DNA of 64,000 nucleotides, taken from positions 1,488,001-1,552,000 of the forward strand of contig NC_015914.1 in the NCBI RefSeq assembly GCF_000222485.1. The letters run 5' to 3'. This DNA is from Cyclobacterium marinum DSM 745 (GTDB lineage Bacteria > Bacteroidota > Bacteroidia > Cytophagales > Cyclobacteriaceae). Below are positions 57,176-64,000 of the stretch, piece after piece. The notes beneath the pieces are model-generated. The model ran no database searches, had not been told where the DNA came from, and was given only the letters and a program-made list of their open reading frames with translations. Within the stretch, counting starts at the first letter, position 1; each line of letters begins with the position of its first letter. Made by a program: the position numbers and the translations under genes.

Positions 57176-57937
57176 ATGCGAAAAAAAATTGTTGCAGGAA
57201 ACTGGAAAATGAACTGCTTACTTGAAGAAGGTCAAAAACTTACTTCTGAAATAGTAAACATGATAAAAGACGAGCCAATTAAGGACGTTAAAGTAATATT
57301 AAATCCTCCTTTTGTACACCTACATGGCGTTAAAAAGCTTATCGCAGGAGTTGACAATATTGCCCTAGGTGCCCAAAATTGCTCAGACAAAGAGGCAGGT
57401 GCCTATACCGGAGAGACATCAGCAGCTATGTTGGCTTCATTTGGCGCTGAATATGTCATCATTGGCCACAGTGAAAGAAGGTCTATGTTTAATGAAAGCA
57501 ATGAATTGTTGACAGAAAAAACCAAGCAAGCGCTTTCAAATGGCTTGACCCCAATTTTCTGCTGTGGTGAACCCTTGGAAATCAGAGAAGCAGATACTCA
57601 TGAAGACTATGTAAAAGCACAGCTTACCGAAAGTTTATTTGGGTTTAGCGAAGAAGAAATAAAAAAATTAGTAATTGCATACGAACCTATTTGGGCCATT
57701 GGAACTGGTAAAACCGCTTCTTCGGAGCAGGCGCAAGACATGCATGCTGCTATTCGCAAGCACCTTTCATCCAAATATGGAGAAGCTGTAGCTGAAGAAA
57801 TTTCTATTTTATACGGAGGAAGCTGCAAACCTAGCAATGCAAAGGAGATATTCTCTAAAGCAGATGTAGACGGAGGCTTAATAGGCGGTGCTTCATTAAA
57901 ATCTCGAGATTTTGTTGATATTGCAGAATCCTTTTAA
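57176..57937 (+). CDS. tpiA: Triosephosphate isomerase
   Basis: The 253-residue glycolytic TIM barrel interconverts dihydroxyacetone phosphate and glyceraldehyde-3-phosphate. The start is ATG 57176 (MRKKIVAGNWKMN). Catalytic residues are visible: Lys in GNWKMN, His in VIIGHSERR and Glu in AYEPIWAIGTGKTAS, with the phosphate loop ILYGGSC and GLIGGASL. The longer in-frame extension upstream overlaps recX and has no homology. The length is normal. Confidence 0.98.
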   Translation: MRKKIVAGNWKMNCLLEEGQKLTSEIVNMIKDEPIKDVKVILNPPFVHLHGVKKLIAGVDNIALGAQNCSDKEAGAYTGETSAAMLASFGAEYVIIGHSERRSMFNESNELLTEKTKQALSNGLTPIFCCGEPLEIREADTHEDYVKAQLTESLFGFSEEEIKKLVIAYEPIWAIGTGKTASSEQAQDMHAAIRKHLSSKYGEAVAEEISILYGGSCKPSNAKEIFSKADVDGGLIGGASLKSRDFVDIAESF

Positions 57938-57963
57938 GTACCGATCTTTATAATAAAGAGAAT

Positions 57964-57993
57964 TGCCCAGGCATTGACTTGCCGGGGCATTTT
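57964..57993 (+). terminator. Terminator after tpiA
   Basis: TGCCCAGGCA (57964-57973) pairs with TGCCGGGGCA (57980-57989) with one mismatch, followed by TTTTT. It lies 26 bp past the tpiA stop and before prmA. Confidence 0.75.
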
Positions 57994-58022
57994 TATATAT
58001 TTCAAATTAAATAACCCTAGCA

Positions 58023-58856
58023 ATGGAATACCTGGAGTTTAAAATAAGTTGCAGAGAAGCCTATCGGGAAATCCTGATGGCAGAATTGGCAAATATAGGG
58101 TTTGATTCCTTTTTGGAAACGGATACTGGCTTCGACGCTTATATACCGCAGGAAGATCAAGATGAAAAACTTTGGAATGAAGTCATTTCAAGGTACCAAG
58201 ACGAAGCAGCGATTAAAATTGATGCAGGTATTCTTGCCAAAATCAATTGGAATGAGGCTTGGGAAAAGAATTATGACCCTATTTCCGTAGCAGATAAAGT
58301 TTATGTCAGGGCTACTTTCCATCCTTCTCAATCTAAAGATTACAAAAACGAAATTGTAATCAACCCTAAAATGTCCTTTGGCACGGGCCATCATTCCACC
58401 ACTTATCTGATGCTCGAATGGCAAAATGAAATCAACCATACCGGCAAAGTGGTGATGGATGCCGGCTCAGGTACAGGGATTTTAGCAATCATGGCAATGA
58501 AGCTGGGTGCAGACCGTGTAACAGCCTTTGACATTGATGAATGGAGTGTGGAGAATGGAAAAGAAAACTTTGAGATCAATGGTTTCCATACCCTTGAAAT
58601 GCAAACAGGAAACATCAGCTCTGTGATGACGGAAGAAGCCTATGACCTAATTCTTGCCAATATTAATAAAAATGTTCTCTTGGATGAAATGGAAACCTAT
58701 GCCAAGAAGCTATTGAACGGAGGACAATTGCTTTTAAGTGGTTTTTATGAATCAGACATTGCCGATATCAGCAAAAAAGCAGAAAAATACGGATTAACCC
58801 CTCAAGGGAAGAAGGTCCGCAACAAATGGACTTCACTGCTTTTCAAAAAAGAATGA
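58023..58856 (+). CDS. prmA: Ribosomal protein L11 methyltransferase
   Basis: The 277-residue enzyme methylates ribosomal protein L11. It has a short N-terminal recognition domain (about 1-95), then MSFGTGHHSTTYLML, motif I VVMDAGSGTGILAIMAMKLGA, FDIDEWSVENGKEN, LILANINKNVLL and the C-terminal LLLSGFYESD. The length fits Bacteroidota PrmA. It starts 85 bp after tpiA behind a terminator, so it is probably separately expressed. Confidence 0.95.
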   Translation: MEYLEFKISCREAYREILMAELANIGFDSFLETDTGFDAYIPQEDQDEKLWNEVISRYQDEAAIKIDAGILAKINWNEAWEKNYDPISVADKVYVRATFHPSQSKDYKNEIVINPKMSFGTGHHSTTYLMLEWQNEINHTGKVVMDAGSGTGILAIMAMKLGADRVTAFDIDEWSVENGKENFEINGFHTLEMQTGNISSVMTEEAYDLILANINKNVLLDEMETYAKKLLNGGQLLLSGFYESDIADISKKAEKYGLTPQGKKVRNKWTSLLFKKE

Positions 58857-59008
58857 CCGAAAAGCTAAGGCAGCAAAAATTCCCACTAACTTTTTCACTT
58901 GACCAAATTTAACATTTTAGAAACTCAGATGGTAAAAAATTAGCTTTAAACTGCCCTAATATGAATGGATCACAACTCAAATAGGGCTGCCAATTTAAGC
59001 TAAAAACA

Positions 59009-59059
59009 CTGATCCCCTTACAATTATTTCCTATCGGGAAGTATTTGCAAGGGGATCAG
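59009..59059 (-). terminator. Terminator after the DUF4270 gene
   Basis: CTGATCCCCTT (59009-59019) and AAGGGGATCAG (59049-59059) form an 11-bp stem with a 29-nt loop that holds a small inner stem. A T-rich run follows on the minus strand. It begins 15 bp after the DUF4270 stop. Confidence 0.75.
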
Positions 59060-59073
59060 AAAATAATACGTTA

Positions 59074-60471
59074 TTATCTAATTTTAGAGTAATAAATCTT
59101 CATTTTTATTTGATCCTTATCTACGACGAATTCTTTTAACGATCGCTTGAAGGCATCAAAAGTCACCACGCCACTCTCAGTACTTGGTGTATTGGGGTAC
59201 AAAAATAAATCTGTTTTAACCAGTCCTGATCGATACATGGCATCCACATATGAAGTTATCTGATTGGAATACACCCTAGTTTCAGTATTGAATGCCAAGC
59301 CATTCTGATTGGAAGTGATAGGCACAATATTTCCATCTTGATCTAAACCTGTTTGACTATTATTTTCTCCTTGAACAGCCACTTTGACCCCATCAAACCT
59401 TCTATAATACTCTCCCCCATCAGCAAAATACATAACAAGAGCACCGTAAGGATTCTTCCCTTCAGGGTATTCATCCACAGGACCCACCTCAAGTAGTATT
59501 TGGTTGAAAGTTACATTTTCAAGGGTGTCCAAAAACTCATGCAAAGGACTCATATCAAGCTGGGTCATCATACCAAGACCTGCTTTCACACCAACTTTAT
59601 CCCCGGCCACATCATAGACTACATTGGTTTCTGTGATCACCTCTGTAGGCGTGCCTTGGCGGTCGCTTATCACTTGATTAAAATGTCTGGACTGGATGGT
59701 ATTGATAGGATAAGCTGTAGAAACCGTATCATCTTCATAATGGTAATACATAGTAATACCTGTTCCACTGCCAATCGCCATTGAAACGGATGTATTTTGA
59801 TCAGGATTACCTTTGATAACTATTCCGGGAAAGTATTCCCTAAAAGCAAATATATTATCGAATACAGGGTCTTGAGAAGTAAGCTTTCCAAATAGCTCCG
59901 CAGCAAAGTCCTCATTGAGATCCATGCTTACCTGGTTGACCGTGTCCGGAGTTAAAAGGAAGGAACCTTCTGCCAAAGTTTCTTCCATATCAAAATCGAG
60001 AGAACTAAAACTATAATAGGTAGTGTCTTCGATTTCCTCCAAAAGTCTATGAACTTTAAACTCTTTTGCTTCATCAAAATCTTCACCTATAAGATCAACA
60101 ATATTGAAGGCGAAAATGGCAGAATCAAATATGGCATTGTCTTCAGGCAAAACTCCATTGGGATTAAAAGATAACCTACTGTATCCAATGGATTCAGTGG
60201 TACCAAAAAGATCACTATGATCTCCTCCTACCACCAACCTACTCTGATTCGTTGTATTGAAAGAATCTTCCAACACCAAAAAAGAAGAAAGGGGTATTTC
60301 TTCATAGAAAACCCCTATCTGGTTGGAGCCGGGATCCAGTACCAATCCAATTTCGGACGGATCTGAACAAGCTCCTGCGAAAATAACAATTGAGCACAGG
60401 GCCCCGAGGAATTTACCCTGCAAGGTCTGTATAGATATTGTAATAGCTTTCAAAAAGCTCGTCTTGTTCAT
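59074..60471 (-). CDS. DUF4270 family lipoprotein
   Basis: The 465-residue lipoprotein (lipobox FAGAC, Cys35) continues DPSEIGLVLDPGSNQIGVF, the usual beginning of DUF4270. The body is beta-rich: YSRLSFNPNGVLPEDNAIF, KVHRLLEEIEDTTYYS, FAFREYFPGIVIKG, and a C-terminal KRSLKEFVVDKDQIKMKIYY. I start it at ATG 60471, since the frame's upstream codon is TTG. It overlaps the last 59 bp of the GT5-like gene, so they are coupled. It is an outer-membrane lipoprotein of unknown role. Confidence 0.85.
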   Translation of the reverse strand: MNKTSFLKAITISIQTLQGKFLGALCSIVIFAGACSDPSEIGLVLDPGSNQIGVFYEEIPLSSFLVLEDSFNTTNQSRLVVGGDHSDLFGTTESIGYSRLSFNPNGVLPEDNAIFDSAIFAFNIVDLIGEDFDEAKEFKVHRLLEEIEDTTYYSFSSLDFDMEETLAEGSFLLTPDTVNQVSMDLNEDFAAELFGKLTSQDPVFDNIFAFREYFPGIVIKGNPDQNTSVSMAIGSGTGITMYYHYEDDTVSTAYPINTIQSRHFNQVISDRQGTPTEVITETNVVYDVAGDKVGVKAGLGMMTQLDMSPLHEFLDTLENVTFNQILLEVGPVDEYPEGKNPYGALVMYFADGGEYYRRFDGVKVAVQGENNSQTGLDQDGNIVPITSNQNGLAFNTETRVYSNQITSYVDAMYRSGLVKTDLFLYPNTPSTESGVVTFDAFKRSLKEFVVDKDQIKMKIYYSKIR

Positions 60472-61225
60472 CACTATTAATTTCAAACTGTTTGTCTTTA
60501 GAAGATTCTTGAATCATGGCGGTCAGGCTCTCGGAAATATCCTCTCCTTTCACGACTACATCAGCATATTCCATTCCCAATTTCAAAAACCCTTCATAGT
60601 CTTTGGACTTCAATGGAGCCAGAAGCTGGTCGTCAATGTCCACCATTTTTATCTTTTCGAATAAATCGTCCCCAAATTTATGACTAAATCCGTTATTATA
60701 AATAGCATATACGGATTTTGTTTCTTTGAATAGCGGCTCATTCTTATAGGTAGTCTTCAGGTACAAAGGAATAAGGCTTGTCATCCAATCATTACAGTGA
60801 ACTACATCCGGCGCCCAACCTAATTTTTTAACGGTCTCTAGCACTCCTTTGCAGAAGAAAATGGCTCTTTCGTCATTGTCTTCATAAAATTTATCCTGTT
60901 TGTCAAAGAAAACGCTTTTTCTCTGAAAATAGTCTTCATTGTCAATAAAATAAACCTGCAATTTGGCATTGGGAATTGAAGCAACTTTAATTATCAAGGG
61001 TTTCTCTTCCTCGCCTACTGATATATTAATACCTGAAAGTCTCACAACCTCATGCAACCTATTCTTTCTCTCATTAATCAATCCAAATCTTGGGACCAAA
61101 ATTCGGATTTCCATTCCTTTTTCTTGCATTGCTTGGGGCAATGCTCTTACAAAATTAGCGACCTCGGAAGTTTGAAGAAATGGATTAATTTCGCTTGCTA
61201 CGTAAAGGATACGAAGTTTAGACAT
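60413..61225 (-). CDS. Single-domain GT5 (glycogen synthase N-domain)-like protein
   Basis: The 270-residue protein resembles only the N-terminal half of glycogen/starch synthase: RILYVASEINPFLQTSEVAN, LPQAMQEKGMEIRILVPRFG, and WAPDVVHCNDWMTSLIPLYL. The ADP-glucose-binding KTGG motif of GlgA is replaced by QTSE, and the whole C-terminal Rossmann lobe is absent. It is therefore unlikely to be a normal glycogen synthase. It is first in a pair with the DUF4270 gene, whose start lies inside its 3' end. The role is unknown; sugar binding is inference. Confidence 0.82.
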   Translation of the reverse strand: MSKLRILYVASEINPFLQTSEVANFVRALPQAMQEKGMEIRILVPRFGLINERKNRLHEVVRLSGINISVGEEEKPLIIKVASIPNAKLQVYFIDNEDYFQRKSVFFDKQDKFYEDNDERAIFFCKGVLETVKKLGWAPDVVHCNDWMTSLIPLYLKTTYKNEPLFKETKSVYAIYNNGFSHKFGDDLFEKIKMVDIDDQLLAPLKSKDYEGFLKLGMEYADVVVKGEDISESLTAMIQESSKDKQFEINSDEQDELFESYYNIYTDLAG

Positions 61226-61261
61226 ATCGTGTGTGTTTTATTAAGGGATATAACGGGACTA

Positions 61262-61269
61262 CAAATTTA
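61262..61269 (-). promoter_or_regulatory. Candidate -7 element for the GT5-like/DUF4270 pair
   Basis: TAAATTTG on the minus strand matches TAnnTTTG, 36 bp upstream of the start at 61225. It is divergent from the panC promoter 50 bp away. Confidence 0.4.
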
Positions 61270-61290
61270 CAAAAAAATCGCCAATTCCCA

Positions 61291-61319
61291 TTGTTTTTAT
61301 TCAGAATAATATACTTTTG
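61291..61319 (+). promoter_or_regulatory. Promoter for panC-panD
   Basis: TTG (61291-61293) and TACTTTTG (61312-61319) fit the -33 and -7 elements with an 18-bp spacer. The -7 covers the TTG at 61317, so that codon cannot be the panC start. This supports TTG 61353. Confidence 0.6.
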
Positions 61320-61352
61320 CACCTATTTTCCTATTCCACTTCAAAACGAGCT

Positions 61353-62210
61353 TTGGAAATACTAAAAACGATATCTTCTGTAAAACAGCATTTAAGGACC
61401 TTAAAACCTCAAAACAAGTCCATAGGATTGGTGCCAACTATGGGGGCATTGCACCAAGGACATTTAGAATTGATCCGGCAGTCGAAAAAACTAACGGACA
61501 TTACATTTGTGTCCATTTTTGTCAATCCCATACAGTTTAACAATCCGGAAGACCTTCAAAAATACCCAAGGACTTTAGCTTCCGATTTAGAGATATTAGC
61601 CAAAGAAGGTGTTGATATGGTATTCACTCCTTCTGAAAGCGAAATGTATCCTGAAGCGGTAATGATGGAATTTGATTTTGGTTCTATGGAACAAGTGTTA
61701 GAAGGCCGCTTTCGCCCGGGACATTTCAATGGAGTGGCTATAGTAGTTTCTAAATTGTTCCATATTTTGGAGCCGGACATTTCTTTTTTCGGGCAAAAAG
61801 ACATTCAGCAAGTCGCTGTTATTCAAAGAATGGTAAACGACCTTTCTTACCCCATAAAAATCGAAGTAGTCCCTACCATGAGAGAGGCTGATGGCCTGGC
61901 CATGTCTTCTAGAAACCAAAGACTAAGTAAAGACGGAAGGATTCTTGCTCCCATACTCTATAAGACTTTATCCAAATGTAAAGATGAACTTTTAAGGGGT
62001 GAGGAATGGTTTAACATAAAAAATAAGGTCATTCCGGAAATGCTTGAACCACTTAAAATAAAACCAGAGTATTTGGAACTCGTAGAATTAGGTAGTTTTA
62101 CTTCTGTCAATAATCTAACACCCGAAAAGCCATACGCTATTTGTATAGCGGCACACATTGAAGAGGTACGATTAATAGACAACATTATTATCCGTACTGA
62201 CCATATATAA
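61353..62210 (+). CDS. panC: Pantothenate synthetase
   Basis: The 285-residue enzyme joins pantoate and beta-alanine. I start it at TTG 61353 ([17 protein letters not shown]), which gives the usual PanC N-terminus and places the promoter upstream. It has the HIGH-type motif [38 protein letters not shown] and the KMSKS-like MSSRNQRLS. panD follows after 8 bp, so the two steps of vitamin B5 assembly are coupled. panB is not in the window. Confidence 0.95.
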   Translation: MEILKTISSVKQHLRTLKPQNKSIGLVPTMGALHQGHLELIRQSKKLTDITFVSIFVNPIQFNNPEDLQKYPRTLASDLEILAKEGVDMVFTPSESEMYPEAVMMEFDFGSMEQVLEGRFRPGHFNGVAIVVSKLFHILEPDISFFGQKDIQQVAVIQRMVNDLSYPIKIEVVPTMREADGLAMSSRNQRLSKDGRILAPILYKTLSKCKDELLRGEEWFNIKNKVIPEMLEPLKIKPEYLELVELGSFTSVNNLTPEKPYAICIAAHIEEVRLIDNIIIRTDHI

Positions 62211-62218
62211 CTAATGAC

Positions 62219-62566
62219 ATGCAAATTCAGTTATTAAAATCTAAAATCCACAGGGTAAAAATCACCCAAGCAGAGCTTCATTATGTTGGATCTATTACCA
62301 TTGATGAAGCATTGATGGAAGCAGCTAATATTATCGAAAACGAAAAAGTTCAAATTGTAAATATCAACAATGGCGAACGTTTGGAGACCTATGTTATCAA
62401 GGGTGAGCGAGATTCGGGACAAATTTGTCTAAACGGGCCTGCCGCAAGGAAAGCCCAGGTAGGGGATGTTATCATCATTATCTCCTATGCTAGCATGGAT
62501 TTTGAAGAAGCGAAAAAATATAAACCAACCATTGTTTTCCCGGATGACCAAAACAAATTGATTTGA
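62219..62566 (+). CDS. panD: Aspartate 1-decarboxylase
   Basis: The 115-residue pyruvoyl enzyme makes beta-alanine for PanC. The self-cleavage site is Gly24-Ser25 in [25 protein letters not shown] and [12 protein letters not shown] are conserved. It sits 8 bp after panC, and its stop overlaps the TTG start of the next gene. Confidence 0.97.
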   Translation: MQIQLLKSKIHRVKITQAELHYVGSITIDEALMEAANIIENEKVQIVNINNGERLETYVIKGERDSGQICLNGPAARKAQVGDVIIIISYASMDFEEAKKYKPTIVFPDDQNKLI

Positions 62567-63552
62567 GCAATAAGTTAAAAAACGGTTTACGTGTAACCGT
62601 TTCTTTGGTGGTTGCCCTTTTGATTTTCTATTATCTTTATAAGGATATAGAAAGCGAAGTTTTTTTGGAAGCCCTCAAGGGTACCAACACTTTTTTGTTT
62701 GCCACTGCAATGTCTATCGGGTTAATTGGCTTCTGGCTGAGGGCATGGAGGTGGAAAAGATTAATTGCCACCAACGAGACTATTACCTTGAAAACTAGCC
62801 CAATATTTTGGTCATTGATGTTTGGCAATGTGGTCAACTTAATCTTCCCAAGAGCGGGAGAAGTCGCCAGATGTGGCGCCGTAAGAAAAACCTACCCCAT
62901 AGAGTTTGGCAAAATTTTCGGCACAGTTGTCTTGGAAAGAACAATAGACATGCTCTTTATGCTATTGATGATGGCTCTGGCATTTATCTTTGAAGGCAGA
63001 ATATTTTTAGAAATTCTGAATAACTTAGTTTCTATTGCTTCCATCAAAAACTTTATTTCAGACTATATCATTTTGGCCATCCTTCTGCTAATTGGCGCAG
63101 TGGTTTTTGTCATTTTCATTTATTTACAGTTTAAAAAAACTGCCTTTATAGGTAAACTCCTTCAATTTGTCAGACAATTTGTCAGTGGCCTCCAAACCTT
63201 ATTTCAAATGGAAAACAAAGCCGGGTTTTGGTTGGCTACCTTCCTAATTTGGATCATTTACTTTTTGATGATGTATTGGATGGCTTTATCCATACCTTCA
63301 ACAAGCTCTTTATCAGCAACTTCTGTGTTGATGGTATTGGTTATGGGAAGCATAGGTATGATTGCTCCGGTTCAAGGAGGAATAGGAACCTTTCATGCAT
63401 TGGTAGCTTTCATCTTGTTATTTTATGGCATCCCTGAAGCTCAGGGCAAGGTATTTGCAATGCTGGCTCATACCTCTCAGATGATTATCGTTTTAATTTT
63501 CGGGGGAATTAGTTTTCTTTACCTTTTTAGAAAAAAGCAAGAAACATTATAA
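62563..63552 (+). CDS. Flippase-like / UPF0104 membrane protein
   Basis: The 329-residue protein has about eight membrane helices of the lysylphosphatidylglycerol synthase transmembrane (UPF0104) family: [44 protein letters not shown] and a [17 protein letters not shown] segment. It starts at TTG 62563, overlapping the panD stop (TTGA); no upstream ATG exists and the first in-frame ATG is about 45 codons later. It is probably a lipid-linked flippase or transporter of unknown substrate. Confidence 0.85.
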   Translation: MSNKLKNGLRVTVSLVVALLIFYYLYKDIESEVFLEALKGTNTFLFATAMSIGLIGFWLRAWRWKRLIATNETITLKTSPIFWSLMFGNVVNLIFPRAGEVARCGAVRKTYPIEFGKIFGTVVLERTIDMLFMLLMMALAFIFEGRIFLEILNNLVSIASIKNFISDYIILAILLLIGAVVFVIFIYLQFKKTAFIGKLLQFVRQFVSGLQTLFQMENKAGFWLATFLIWIIYFLMMYWMALSIPSTSSLSATSVLMVLVMGSIGMIAPVQGGIGTFHALVAFILLFYGIPEAQGKVFAMLAHTSQMIIVLIFGGISFLYLFRKKQETL

Positions 63553-63593
63553 AAGTAAAATCGTATTAGAAGGAAAATAAGCAATATAAAAAA

Positions 63594-64000
63594 ATGGGAA
63601 TCATATTAATAGTAGTTGTTTTTGCAATTCTTGGTTATGTGGTCAGTAACAAACTGAAGAATAAGTTCAAGAAATACTCACAGGTTTCTTTGAAGGCAAA
63701 TCTTTCCGGTAAAGAAATTGCAGAATTGATGTTGGCAGATCACAATATCCACAACGTCACTGTAAATTGTGTGGAAGGTCAACTTTCCGACCATTATAAC
63801 CCAATGAACAAAACCGTGAACTTAAGCACGGATGTTTATTATGGAAGAAATGCTGCCGCAACAGCCGTAGCTGCACACGAATGTGGTCACGCTGTTCAGC
63901 ATGCCAATTCTTATGCATGGCTAAAGCTCAGGTCAGCCTTAGTGCCCATCCAAAATATCAGCGGTAAAATATTAAACGTAGTTTTGATCGCCTCGCTTTT
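63594..64000 (+). CDS. Zinc metallopeptidase, neutral membrane type (partial)
   Basis: The first 135 codons are visible before the right edge. There is an N-terminal membrane helix (GIILIVVVFAILGYVV) and the active-site HECGH in AVAAHECGHAVQHA. NKTVNLSTDVYYGRNAAATA lies just before it, as in the putative neutral zinc metallopeptidase family (Zn_peptidase_2). The rest lies outside the window. ATG 63594 is 41 bp after the flippase-like gene. Confidence 0.88.
   Translation, partial: MGIILIVVVFAILGYVVSNKLKNKFKKYSQVSLKANLSGKEIAELMLADHNIHNVTVNCVEGQLSDHYNPMNKTVNLSTDVYYGRNAAATAVAAHECGHAVQHANSYAWLKLRSALVPIQNISGKILNVVLIASL

Noticed and set aside
61317..61352. Upstream TTG start for panC
   Set aside because: The codon lies within the -7 element of the likely promoter and adds residues not seen in PanC.
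1..64000. tRNA, rRNA, CRISPR array, insertion sequence or prophage
   Set aside because: No T-loop-like sequences, repeat-spacer patterns, transposases or integrases were recognised by reading the gaps and proteins; short or degenerate elements could be missed by eye.

Overview
The window is a chromosomal segment of an aerobic, carotenoid-pigmented member of the Bacteroidota. The evidence is SusC/SusD and other TonB-dependent receptors, a type IX secretion (T9SS)-type sorting domain, a GldJ-like lipoprotein, DUF4270 and DUF4105/Lnb families, low GC, and Bacteroidota-type -7 promoter elements (TAnnTTTG). The gene set (crtW-type ketolase, PVC-type heme proteins, GntP/RidA/D-threonine-aldolase operon) best fits Cyclobacteriaceae such as Cyclobacterium or relatives; the family assignment is inference. 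I saw no rRNA, tRNA, insertion sequence, prophage or CRISPR array.

Layout. 1-8934 (minus strand): a periplasmic oxidation operon (cytochrome c/PQQ-type sugar dehydrogenase, TIM-barrel isomerase, PVC-type membrane-bound dehydrogenase that carries a frameshift and runs off the left edge), preceded by a susC/susD pair. 9433-14716: a TonB-dependent receptor, tag, a DUF3365 cytochrome lipoprotein and prfA. 14841-22689 (minus): a large T9SS-exported YCF48-type propeller protein, a GldJ-like lipoprotein and mfd. 23024-33652: a cox3-like gene, hflK-hflC plus a SRPBCC protein, a Fur-family regulator, an aspartyl protease with PDZ domain, a large soluble histidine kinase, nagB, a UPF0126/TRIC protein and a methyltransferase. 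33653-34283 is the longest unexplained gap.

34284-41366 (minus): a carotenoid block in the order ECF sigma factor, crtI, crtB, ispH, crtW, TonB-dependent receptor. The sigma promoter has a clear -33/-7 and is straddled by an inverted repeat (TGTTTAA...TTAAACA) that occurs a second time about 170 bp upstream. 41592-45621 (minus): a probable D-amino-acid/dipeptide utilisation operon (GntP permease, RidA, zinc/PLP D-threonine aldolase or D-serine dehydratase type enzyme, M19 dipeptidase). It is followed by an MFS transporter, a lipoprotein sulfatase, a DUF6515 protein and a large exported protein.

52196-64000: mostly housekeeping genes. These are a DUF4105/Lnb candidate lipoprotein N-acyltransferase, uvrB, a small beta-barrel protein, an AlbA_2 protein, recX, tpiA, prmA, a DUF4270 lipoprotein overlapping a single-domain GT5-like gene, divergent panC-panD, a flippase-like membrane protein, and a zinc metallopeptidase cut by the right edge. 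Several starts were revised: panC at TTG 61353, tpiA at 57176, recX at 57102, DUF4270 at 60471, the 9433 receptor and susD at 5847.
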